Shown one piece after another: positions 1 through 6,527 of a DNA stretch of 14,604 bases (positions are counted from its first letter, which is position 1; every line of letters starts with the position of its first letter). The stretch comes from Candidatus Tayloriibacteriota bacterium (lineage in GTDB: Bacteria > Patescibacteriota > Minisyncoccia > Phycocordibacterales > JAKAEA01). The notes below the pieces were generated by a model. That model made no database searches. It saw only the letters and a program-made list of their open reading frames with translations, and was not told the origin of the DNA. Made by a program: the position numbers and the translations under genes. The DNA is taken from the NCBI GenBank assembly GCA_029288535.1, contig JARIGY010000059.1, forward strand, positions 1-14,604. Direction: 5' to 3'.

Positions 1-595
1 CTGCGCAGCCTTCGCCGATAGCCTCCATCATGCCGTATTCGATGCCGTTGTGGACCATTTTGGTAAAATGGCCGGCGCCGGCTTTTCCTAGATAGCCGTA
101 ATTGTCGCCGGAGGAAAGGGTTTTCATGACAGGCTCGATGACAGGCCACTTTTCCTTTGTGCCGCCAACCATGAGCGCGAAGCCGTTCTTTTCGCCCCAC
201 ACGCCGCCGCTCGTACCGCAGTCGAAGAAACCGATCCCGCGCCTGGCGAGCTTTTGCGCGCGGAGCATGCTGTCCTTATAGTACGAATTGCCGCCGTCGA
301 TCACGATGTCGCCTTTTTTAAGATGAGCACCCAGCTTGTCCTTGCCGAAAATAAAATCATCGACGATATCCTGCGGCAGCATGATCCAGAATACCCGGGG
401 AGAACTGCCGAGTTCTGCAACAGTTTCCGATATGTCCTGGGAAGCGAAGCCGCCGAATTTCCTGAATGCTTTGACAGGCTCTTCGGAACGGTTCCAGGCC
501 GCAACGCTCCAGCCGTTCTTGTGAAGCCGCCGCGCTATCTGGCCGCCCATCCTGCCGAGGCCGAAAATCGCAATTTCCTTCCGGGTTTTTGCCAT
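1..595 (-). CDS. gnd: 6-phosphogluconate dehydrogenase, decarboxylating (C-terminus outside window)
   Basis: The protein would oxidise and decarboxylate 6-phosphogluconate to ribulose 5-phosphate in the cytoplasm (oxidative pentose phosphate pathway). 198 codons are visible from ATG at 595; the rest lies left of the window. The N-terminus is a Rossmann fold with the nucleotide motif GLGRMG (residues 12-17). Further in are DGGNSYYKDS, the substrate-site motif GTSGGVWG, and the catalytic stretch KMVHNGIEYGMM with its Lys and His-Asn. These fit the shorter NAD-type 6PGDH branch, in which the motif follows directly after a GG pair. The start lies three bases after the stop of the peptidyl-prolyl isomerase gene (TAA TCT ATG), so the two are probably co-transcribed and translationally coupled; no separate Shine-Dalgarno is seen. 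Function is confident from motifs; NAD versus NADP preference cannot be read here. Confidence 0.93.
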   Translation of the reverse strand, partial: MAKTRKEIAIFGLGRMGGQIARRLHKNGWSVAAWNRSEEPVKAFRKFGGFASQDISETVAELGSSPRVFWIMLPQDIVDDFIFGKDKLGAHLKKGDIVIDGGNSYYKDSMLRAQKLARRGIGFFDCGTSGGVWGEKNGFALMVGGTKEKWPVIEPVMKTLSSGDNYGYLGKAGAGHFTKMVHNGIEYGMMEAIGEGCA

Positions 596-598
596 AGA

Positions 599-1228
599 TT
601 ATTTGAGTGAAATGCTTTGTATGATAACCGGATCGATCGGCCTGTCGTTCGCGTCGGTTTTTACCAGGGAAATAGCATTGACTACGTCCATGCCCTGCGT
701 CACTTTGCCGAACGCTACGTGTTTCGTGTCGAGAAAATTATTGGCCGCGACATTGATGAAGAACTGGCTGCCGTTGGTGTCTGGGCCGCTGTTGGCCATC
801 GAGATGGTGCCGATATCATTTTTATTTTCCGGCGTAAGCTCGTCCGCGAAAGAGTAGCCCGGTCCGCCTGTTCCCCATTGCGCCGATTTTGAATCATCCT
901 TGGTGAGCGGGTCGCCTCCCTGAATCATGAAGCCCTTGATGACGCGATGGAATTTCACGCCGTCGTAAAAGCCGGACTGGGCAAGCTTGATGAAGTTGGC
1001 TACGGTGTTCGGCGTCTGCGTATCGAAAAACTCAATAGTGATGTCTCCCTTATTCGTATGCAATGTCGCGTTCATGATTTTTTGCGGATTATTATTAGTT
1101 TGATTAACTGCGACGGCGCTGTCTGCCGCCATGTATGTCGATGACTGCCTGATATGCAGCCAAAGCAAGAAACCCCCGATAAGTATTACGCTGATAATCG
1201 CCACCGGACGAACTACATTTTTATGCAT
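599..1228 (-). CDS. membrane-anchored cyclophilin-type peptidyl-prolyl cis-trans isomerase
   Basis: The protein catalyses cis-trans isomerisation of X-Pro bonds, probably on the outer face of the membrane. Of its 209 residues, 8-25 form one hydrophobic segment (uncleaved signal anchor or signal peptide), followed by an Asn/Thr-rich spacer to about residue 50. The cyclophilin domain fills 53-209: FHRVIKGFMIQGGD (93-106) carries the catalytic Arg, GTISMANSGPDTNGSQFFI lies at 140-158, and LDTKHVAFG at 166-174. His replaces the Trp of human cyclophilin A at the cyclosporin-contact position, as is usual in bacterial members. ATG at 1228 has no Shine-Dalgarno, but an extended -10 lies 6 bases upstream, suggesting a leaderless message. 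gnd follows after three bases; the DUF1360 gene ends 18 bases upstream. Confidence 0.93.
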   Translation of the reverse strand: MHKNVVRPVAIISVILIGGFLLWLHIRQSSTYMAADSAVAVNQTNNNPQKIMNATLHTNKGDITIEFFDTQTPNTVANFIKLAQSGFYDGVKFHRVIKGFMIQGGDPLTKDDSKSAQWGTGGPGYSFADELTPENKNDIGTISMANSGPDTNGSQFFINVAANNFLDTKHVAFGKVTQGMDVVNAISLVKTDANDRPIDPVIIQSISLK

Positions 1229-1234
1229 GAAAAG

Positions 1235-1243
1235 AGTATAGCA
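1235..1243 (-). promoter_or_regulatory. extended -10 promoter for the isomerase-gnd unit, leaderless start
   Basis: The minus strand reads TGCTATACT, a TGn-extended -10 whose hexamer ends six bases before the isomerase ATG at 1228. Transcription would begin at or next to the ATG, so the message would have no leader. No good -35 is seen, as is common for extended -10 promoters. The same nine bases occur at 2850-2858 in front of purC. Confidence 0.55.
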
Positions 1244-1246
1244 AAA

Positions 1247-1756
1247 TTAATCGCTTTTGTGTTTATACCATTCGGTGCGTGCGCCGATCATGTTCATGAA
1301 GATCTGCAGACCGGAGCCAAGACCGGCGAGAGCAAGCACAAGCGCAAAGTATCGGATGGGCGGAAAGGCAAAATATAAAAGGACGGTAAAATAGGAAACC
1401 CAGATGCCCATGCACCAGGGGCAGCCGAGCAGGTCGGATATGCTTCTTTTGAAACCATGCAGCGGCTTTGTGCGGATAAGGATGACCTGCCCGTCTTCGC
1501 CCACAACTTCCTTCTTGTCAATAAATATATCCCGTACCACTCTCATGATCTGGTCATACGTAAAAAGACGAATAAGGCGAAATGAAGAGAGAGCAAGAAT
1601 GAAAAGGTCGTACGGCGGGATCCTCGCAGGCACATATCCGCGGAAATGATAGAAACCCGCTACGGCAAACGCAATCAAAACTAAAAAAGCGCTGATGGTT
1701 ACCGCGTACCGCTTATTCTGATCGTCTCTGAGCTCGATGCGCTGCATTGTACACAT
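1247..1756 (-). CDS. DUF1360 family membrane protein
   Basis: A 169-residue membrane protein of unknown function. Hydrophobic segments lie at about 18-37, 50-65 and 118-150. The motif CPWCMGIW (112-119), with two cysteines two residues apart at the start of a membrane segment, is the signature of DUF1360 proteins (YjcA-like in Bacillus). Between the segments is a basic loop with an acidic hairpin-like stretch (about 70-105). The start could be ATG 1756 or ATG 1747 (three codons in); neither has a clear Shine-Dalgarno. A possible -10 (TAAAAT) lies in the minus-strand AT-rich stretch around 1773-1785. The gene follows the purC terminator and precedes the isomerase gene by 18 bases, so it may head that short operon. 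Family assignment is from the motif alone. Confidence 0.75.
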   Translation of the reverse strand: MCTMQRIELRDDQNKRYAVTISAFLVLIAFAVAGFYHFRGYVPARIPPYDLFILALSSFRLIRLFTYDQIMRVVRDIFIDKKEVVGEDGQVILIRTKPLHGFKRSISDLLGCPWCMGIWVSYFTVLLYFAFPPIRYFALVLALAGLGSGLQIFMNMIGARTEWYKHKSD

Positions 1757-1789
1757 TAAGACGCCTGCCGATTATTTTATTTCATACAT

Positions 1790-1822
1790 AAAAATACCGT
1801 CCCAATGCAATTGGGACGGTAT
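1790..1822 (-). terminator. Rho-independent terminator of the phosphatase-purC unit
   Basis: A perfect 13-bp inverted repeat (1794-1806 with 1810-1822, GC-rich core ACCGTCCCA) has a 3-base loop. On the minus strand it is followed by five T (plus-strand A 1790-1794). It sits 20 bases after the purC stop. Confidence 0.92.
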
Positions 1823-1842
1823 GCGACACTCTTCGGAAGAAC

Positions 1843-2790
1843 CTAGCTGAGGAATTCGTTCTGGAATTCCTTCAGACTGTAATCGGTGATTTTTTCAAAG
1901 ATCCGAAGATACGTTTTGCTGAGAGTCTCGACAACATCGGGACTGAAAACGAGCGGCACTTTGGGGTCCGAACCCCAGATCCTGGCAGCTTCGTCGCGAG
2001 CGACCTGCTTGTCGAGATAGGGCGGTTCCCAACCGAGTCGGATGCTGTCCCGTACGCAGAAACGGCTGCTGTCGGGCGTCGAGATCTCGTCGACCATCAC
2101 CGGGTTGCCCTTTTCGTCGGTACCCACTTCAAACTTACCATCAACCTGCTCGAATCCTTTTGAACGCAAATGATTGCGCGTCAGCAGGAACGACCTTTCG
2201 GCCAGTGCGCAATGGGCCGGATAACGGCCGAGCACACTAGCGGCCTTGAGCGGATCATCGGTCTCCGATTTCTCGGTAGGAGTGAAAAGTGGTTTCGGAA
2301 ACGGCGCCATGAGCGGCATGCCAGGCGGAAGATCGTGGCCGTACGGGTTGGGAAGACCCTTCAGGTAGTAGCTGTTCGCCAAGCTGCCGCTAAGATAGTT
2401 GCGGTAGATGAATTCGATCGGCACGACCTCGAACTTCCTGACCACGATCGCCTTAAGATGCAGATCCGGCGGATATGCGCTCAGGTCGCCTTCCAGGTAA
2501 TCGTAGATCTCCTTTTTTCCGCTCGCAACCAGATGGTTGTTGATGCCGGCAAGCGGGAAAACCGTAGCGAGCCAGTACACAGTGAGCGCAGTCAGGACTT
2601 CGCCTTTGAACGGAATCGGACTGTTGTGCACGATGTTGTGCGTGGACAGGCGGTCGGTAGCGACGATAAGAAGAAGCTTCTTATCGACATGAGGACCGGA
2701 CTTGGTCCTTGCCGTGAACAGATCGCGGGTCTTGCCCTGGTTGACCGGAACGAGACCCGGGATAGCGGACGGGAATTTCAGCTGCGACAT
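1843..2790 (-). CDS. purC: phosphoribosylaminoimidazole-succinocarboxamide (SAICAR) synthase
   Basis: The enzyme joins aspartate to CAIR with ATP hydrolysis, step 8 of de novo IMP synthesis. At 315 residues it matches the longer, yeast-like SAICAR synthases (about 300) rather than the 230-240-residue short bacterial type. Motifs in order: GKTRDLF near the N-terminus (nucleotide site), ATDRLSTHN (family SDRxSxxD), RNYLSGSLANSY (family RGYxxGS), FTPTEKSETDDP (family FTPxTKxE), DGKFEVG, DEISTPDSSRF (family DExxTPDSSR) and YLDKQVARD (family DKQxxRD). ATG 2790 was chosen because homology begins just after it and an AAAGGCAGGG stretch lies upstream; the open frame continues to 2988, but that part lies inside the phosphatase gene and reads as a shadow. 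It lies 82 bases after the phosphatase stop, with its own extended -10 in the gap. No other purine gene is in the window, so its role here is unclear. Confidence 0.93.
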   Translation of the reverse strand: MSQLKFPSAIPGLVPVNQGKTRDLFTARTKSGPHVDKKLLLIVATDRLSTHNIVHNSPIPFKGEVLTALTVYWLATVFPLAGINNHLVASGKKEIYDYLEGDLSAYPPDLHLKAIVVRKFEVVPIEFIYRNYLSGSLANSYYLKGLPNPYGHDLPPGMPLMAPFPKPLFTPTEKSETDDPLKAASVLGRYPAHCALAERSFLLTRNHLRSKGFEQVDGKFEVGTDEKGNPVMVDEISTPDSSRFCVRDSIRLGWEPPYLDKQVARDEAARIWGSDPKVPLVFSPDVVETLSKTYLRIFEKITDYSLKEFQNEFLS

Positions 2791-2849
2791 CGAAGTACCC
2801 TGCCTTTCTTTAGAAAGAGACACAAAGAACGAAAGAATCAACTTGAAGA

Positions 2850-2858
2850 AGTATAGCA
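2850..2858 (-). promoter_or_regulatory. extended -10 promoter in front of purC
   Basis: The minus strand reads TGCTATACT, identical over nine bases to the isomerase promoter at 1235-1243. A weak -35 candidate (GTTTGA, 17-base spacer) lies upstream at the end of the phosphatase gene. Transcription would start near 2843, leaving a leader of about 50 bases before the purC ATG at 2790. Confidence 0.45.
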
Positions 2859-2872
2859 AAGAAGGGGAAAAT

Positions 2873-3646
2873 TCAAACGTAGCACCTCCGGTTGTAGTAG
2901 CTGAGGACAAGCTTGCCGTCTTTGCCTTGCGCAGGATCCCCGGCATACATGGTGACACCGCAGTTGATGGGCTTCTCTTCTTCATCAAGACGGATGAATT
3001 CCCTATGATCCAAGCGCTCGAGGTTTGCCCGAGTGGCGAGAATGTTCAGGTGATGCGTCACCACCAGGACACGCTGCTCCGAAAAATCACGTGTCAGCGT
3101 CGTAAGCCACGACCGATTGCGGTCTCGGACATCCGGCACGTTTTCCCCTTGCGGAAATCTGTACCAGTATGAGCCATCAAGCTTTCGCAACTCATGCTGC
3201 TCGGGGTGGATCGCCTCAAAAACCCTCCAGTCGTTGTAGATGTTGGCGAGCCCATGCTCCTGCTCCCTCACCCTCTCATCCTGATATATCTTGACTGACT
3301 TGAGCGCCGGCCAGCCTCGGGAGATGTGATCGAGCGTCATCAAGGTCCGCTTGTAGGGCGAAACGAAAATCACGTCCGGCACGACTTCGCTGACAGCCAG
3401 CGCTTGGCCGGTCTGGAACGCTTGGGATCCTTCAAGATCGGCAAGCGGCGTTTCCGCATCGCCGATCCCCAAGGCATATTTTGACCTCACCTCATGCGCA
3501 AGGCTTCTTGCAGCCTTCGAGTTGTAGCTTTTCTCGAATTCTTCAAGAAAAGACTTGTAGAGCGGATCGTCCTTCTTCTTGTCACGCAGGCCGTTGTAGA
3601 CCGATGTATCGTGACGGATTAACATTGCCGACGTTGGCCACTTCAT
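2873..3646 (-). CDS. histidine phosphatase superfamily protein (phosphoglycerate-mutase-like)
   Basis: A soluble 257-residue enzyme of the phosphoglycerate mutase/acid phosphatase fold, which works through a phosphohistidine. The phospho-accepting site is LIRHDTS (residues 9-15), where the usual third residue Gly is Asp. The other pocket residues match the family: SPYKRTLMT (96-104, family SxxxRxxxT), REQEHG (127-132, catalytic acid) and VTHH (196-199, family SHG with His in place of Gly). No signal peptide or membrane segment is seen. An insertion of about 60 residues (20-80) after the RH motif is rich in Lys and Glu. The start is fixed by an AAGGAG Shine-Dalgarno seven bases upstream. It is co-directional with purC 82 bases downstream. 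The substrate cannot be inferred; mutase activity is less likely than phosphatase given the altered RHG motif. Confidence 0.85.
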   Translation of the reverse strand: MKWPTSAMLIRHDTSVYNGLRDKKKDDPLYKSFLEEFEKSYNSKAARSLAHEVRSKYALGIGDAETPLADLEGSQAFQTGQALAVSEVVPDVIFVSPYKRTLMTLDHISRGWPALKSVKIYQDERVREQEHGLANIYNDWRVFEAIHPEQHELRKLDGSYWYRFPQGENVPDVRDRNRSWLTTLTRDFSEQRVLVVTHHLNILATRANLERLDHREFIRLDEEEKPINCGVTMYAGDPAQGKDGKLVLSYYNRRCYV

Positions 3647-3653
3647 TGCTATT

Positions 3654-3659
3654 CTCCTT
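3654..3659 (-). promoter_or_regulatory. strong Shine-Dalgarno of the histidine phosphatase gene
   Basis: AAGGAG on the minus strand, seven bases before ATG 3646. It is the clearest ribosome-binding site in the window and differs from the leaderless-looking starts of several neighbours. Confidence 0.8.
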
Positions 3660-3686
3660 TCAAAGAGTATTAGTTGTTCTTTTTTA

Positions 3687-3714
3687 TTTATACATTATTT
3701 CTGTACTATGTCAA
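3687..3714 (-). promoter_or_regulatory. near-consensus sigma70 promoter for phosphatase-purC
   Basis: On the minus strand, TTGACA (3709-3714, exact consensus) is followed after 16 bases by TATAAA (3687-3692). Transcription would start near 3680, giving a leader of about 34 bases that contains the AAGGAG site. It lies in the divergent gap shared with the plus-strand deacetylase gene. Confidence 0.75.
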
Positions 3715-3781
3715 ATTCTTACCGATGAAATAGAAACCTGGTTCATCCGTCTCGGAATGCATTAGTCAATCAACTTATTTT

Positions 3782-5584
3782 ATGCACTACCGATTCAAGA
3801 CTTTTTTTGCAACCATGGCTATTGTCAGCCTGACCCTTGTTCCCTTCTCTTATTCGCTTCAAGCCGCCACGCAAAAGCAGCCTCGCGGCGAAAGCAGCGC
3901 AACTCCGGAAAAACAAAGTACGACAGTTCCCATGAGCAGTGCTCCGCAGGCGCAAACAACACAGCCCGCCATCACCGGCTCCGCCCAAACGCTCGGGCCC
4001 AATCTTATTTCCAACCCATCGGTCGAGACCGCCAACGGTTCAGTTCCCGCCGGTTGGAACAAGAGCAGATGGTCGAACAATGCCGGCGCATTCAATTATC
4101 CTGTCACCGGAGTGAATGGCGGCAAAGGCATCCAAGTCACCACGACAAGCTACACGAGCGGCGATGCCAAGTGGTACTTCAACGACGTGCCGGTCACGCC
4201 AGGCCACACCTATCAATTTTCCGATTCGTATCTGGCAAATGTGTCGACCGAAATCGATCTCCAATACACATTGAATAACGGCACGCAGACCTATGTTTAT
4301 CTTGGCAGTCTCAATCCGAACACCCAGTTTCAGCAGACAAGCTTTCAATTCACAGTGCCGGCCAATGCCGTATCCGTGACCGCATTCCACCTTATCGATT
4401 CGGTCGGCAGCCTCACGACCGACGATTATTCGCTCAATGAAATAACCACGACGCAGACGAGCAACCTCGTGCCGAACGGCGATTTCGAACTCGGCGGATC
4501 AAACGGCAACCCTGTTTCCTGGAACCCCGACCGCTGGAGCAATAACACCGGATCGTTCAATTATCCGGTTGCAGGTGTGAACGGCAGCAAGGCAGCGCAG
4601 GTGACTATCACCAATTACACAAGCGGCGACGCCAAGTGGTATTTCAATCCGGTCACGCTCCCTCCGGGAAATTATAAGTATACCGATCAGTACATTTCAA
4701 ACACGACAAGCATCCTGACCGCGCAGTTCCAGAATAAAGACGGCACGTTCACCTACACGGACATCGGCACGCTTGCGCCAGCCTCGACATTTACGCAAGC
4801 AAGTGCGAACTTCACCGTCTCAAGCAATGTGCAATCGGTAACCATTTTCCATCTCATCCAATCAGTCGGATCGCTTACTATCGACAACGCTTCGATGACG
4901 CAGACGTCCGGCTTCAGCGGCATATTCAACACCGGCGCAGTCACGCTGAGTTTCGACGATGGCTTGCTCTCACAATACCAAAACGCCTTACCTAAATTAA
5001 AAAGCGCAGGACTCAAAGGCACGTTCTATATCATATCCCAGCAGCTCGCCGACAATGGCTTCAGCGGCTATGACAGCAAAGCCCAAGTCGCCGAGATCGC
5101 AAATGCCGGCAACGAAATCGGCGCGCATACCCGGACCCATCCCGACCTGCCCACGCTGACTCAGGCACAGCAGCAAGCTGAAATCGTCGGTTCGCTCCAG
5201 GATTTGCAGGCCATGAATGTCGGACCGATCACTACCTTTGCCTACCCATACGGCGACTACAATGACACGACGCTTCAGATCGTAAAAAATGCCGGCTTTG
5301 CCGCAGCGAGATCGACGATCACCGGATATGTGACTCCGACTGTCGATAAATACCAATTGCCGCGACAATCGGTTGAAAGTTCCGTTACGGTAACCCAGGC
5401 GAAACAATGGATCGATACCGCAGTAGCCAACAAGCAATGGCTGATCCTCGTCTTCCACAGCATTGACTCAAGCGGCGTGCAGTACAGCACGACACCCGAT
5501 ACCTTCAACCAGATCGTAGACTACATCGTCCAGAAAAAAGTCCCCGTCGTCACCGTCAGCCAAGGCGTGCAGGATATGCATTAA
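3782..5584 (+). CDS. secreted polysaccharide deacetylase with two tandem carbohydrate-binding-like domains
   Basis: A 600-residue exported enzyme that probably removes N-acetyl (or O-acetyl) groups from a cell-surface polysaccharide. Residues 1-28 form a signal peptide ending SLQA|A. Residues 29-72 are a Ser/Thr/Gln linker. Residues 74-220 and 228-374 are two homologous beta-sandwich-like repeats, both opening with NL(I/V)xN and sharing YTSGDAKWYFN, resembling the CBM4/9-type fold. Residues 385-595 are a NodB (carbohydrate esterase 4) domain with SFDDG (390-394; catalytic base and first metal Asp), HTRTHP (449-454; metal histidines), FAYPYGDYND (486-495) and LVFHSI (556-561). All expected catalytic residues are present. 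ATG 3782 has no clear Shine-Dalgarno. The gene converges on the broken lectin-like gene, and the two stop codons share TTAA at 5581-5584. Confidence 0.9.
   Translation: MHYRFKTFFATMAIVSLTLVPFSYSLQAATQKQPRGESSATPEKQSTTVPMSSAPQAQTTQPAITGSAQTLGPNLISNPSVETANGSVPAGWNKSRWSNNAGAFNYPVTGVNGGKGIQVTTTSYTSGDAKWYFNDVPVTPGHTYQFSDSYLANVSTEIDLQYTLNNGTQTYVYLGSLNPNTQFQQTSFQFTVPANAVSVTAFHLIDSVGSLTTDDYSLNEITTTQTSNLVPNGDFELGGSNGNPVSWNPDRWSNNTGSFNYPVAGVNGSKAAQVTITNYTSGDAKWYFNPVTLPPGNYKYTDQYISNTTSILTAQFQNKDGTFTYTDIGTLAPASTFTQASANFTVSSNVQSVTIFHLIQSVGSLTIDNASMTQTSGFSGIFNTGAVTLSFDDGLLSQYQNALPKLKSAGLKGTFYIISQQLADNGFSGYDSKAQVAEIANAGNEIGAHTRTHPDLPTLTQAQQQAEIVGSLQDLQAMNVGPITTFAYPYGDYNDTTLQIVKNAGFAAARSTITGYVTPTVDKYQLPRQSVESSVTVTQAKQWIDTAVANKQWLILVFHSIDSSGVQYSTTPDTFNQIVDYIVQKKVPVVTVSQGVQDMH
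4001..4903 (+). repeat. tandem pair of about 147-residue carbohydrate-binding-like repeats
   Basis: Residues 74-220 and 228-374 of the secreted deacetylase align end to end. Shared landmarks, in the same order, are RWSNN, FNYPV.GVNG, YTSGDAKWYFN, and HLI.SVGSLT near each end. The copies have diverged in between, so this is an old internal duplication rather than a recent DNA repeat. Confidence 0.85.
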
Positions 5585-6506
5585 TTTGCCTTGATACTGT
5601 AATCATCGAACTTAACATCCATAAAATCAGTGCGGATGCCGGCATAGCCGGGAGCGAGGATCGGAGCGCCGCCGTATTTTTGCCCGTCATCGATCGCTTC
5701 CGCCGCCAGCTGCCAATTCCCCGTCCTGCCGACATCGGTAAATATTTTTATGAGCACGCTCTTGTCCGCCTGAGTGCTTACCTCGCTCCGCACGCCGATC
5801 CATTCGTGAAGCGGCAGCAAGTTTTGATTTTTATCCCTGTCATAGGTGCCATTGGTAAAAACCTTCTTAACCGCCATTGTGTAATAAGTTCCAAAAATCT
5901 TTTTCTTGATGACTGCAGCGCCGTCGACGCGCAGGCCTGTATAATAGAGGCTATCGCCAGTCTGATACCTGTTGAATAAAAACAAGCCATTCGTTTGGTT
6001 GCGGTTCGGGCTGTCGCTTAAGTTGAGCTGATCTATTTTGAAATAAGCCTCAGAGCAAAATTGGTCCACTGGTTGGTCTGCACCAGCCGGAAAATATTCT
6101 GCGGGTGAGCGCCATTGTCCGTATCTTGCGGATTGCTGGCGCGGTACTTGCGATACCAGCTATCATTCGGAGAAAGGGCGCCATGGATAGTCTGCCCGGT
6201 ACCGGACGCAACGATGAACCGGCCGCCGGAGTTTACCCACCAGAACGGGCTTTGACTGTCGGCAAGCGCGCCGGTTTCTTCAAGGGTTCCGTCGAATAAA
6301 AAGGTATCGGCAAAAAATGAAAGCGGCTTCATAGCGGAGCGGGGCTTGAAGCGCGATTGGTTTTTCAAAAAGCTTCCGCGTTCGGCCGTGACCAGGCTTT
6401 TTGAAAAACGTTTTTGAACGGCGAAAAACAATGTCGCGCTTAAAAATAGTATGAATAAAACCGAGACCGCTATGACCCTGTACTCGGCCTTTAGAGAAGG
6501 TTGCAT
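5581..6506 (-). pseudogene. secreted concanavalin-like/LamG-like protein gene interrupted by a one-base frameshift
   Basis: Two overlapping minus-strand frames (6033-6506 and 5581-6069) together encode one protein of about 308 residues that aligns along its length with the intact paralogue at 10316-11323. The first frame gives an N-terminal membrane segment (residues 10-30), then GTLEETG, WWVNSGG and DTDNGAHPQNIFRLV. The second continues with SEAYFKID, GLFLFNRY, YYTGLRVDGAAVIKKK and AGIRTDFMD. Continuity is lost at residue 150, at a run of four A on the plus strand (6057-6060). One extra base there restores the frame (TNF-CSEAYF against the paralogue's KNVSQQAYF). The cause may be true inactivation or a sequencing error. 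The heptamer is not a canonical -1 slippery site, since the P-site codon would not re-pair. Start ATG 6506 has an extended -10 seven bases upstream. Confidence 0.8.
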
Positions 6507-6513
6507 GTGTTTG

Positions 6514-6522
6514 ATTTTAACA
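6514..6522 (-). promoter_or_regulatory. extended -10 promoter for the frameshifted lectin-like gene
   Basis: The minus strand reads TGTTAAAAT. The hexamer ends seven bases before ATG 6506, so the message would be leaderless. It lies directly after the stop codon of the membrane deacetylase gene (6528), so the broken gene could have its own transcript as well as readthrough from the operon. Confidence 0.45.
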
Positions 6523-6527
6523 GACTT

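Noticed and set aside
2170..2856. 228-codon plus-strand frame opposite purC
   Set aside because: It is the antisense shadow of a gene with clear SAICAR synthase motifs. It has no recognisable motif and is Arg/Gln/Val-rich, as expected from the reverse frame.
2791..2988. N-terminal extension of purC
   Set aside because: Homology to SAICAR synthases begins at ATG 2790. The upstream part overlaps the phosphatase gene and its own downstream promoter.
6057..6063. Programmed -1 frameshift in the lectin-like gene
   Set aside because: The sequence does not fit X XXY YYZ; only one of the two tRNAs could re-pair, and no convincing downstream stem or pseudoknot was seen. A base loss or a sequencing error is simpler.
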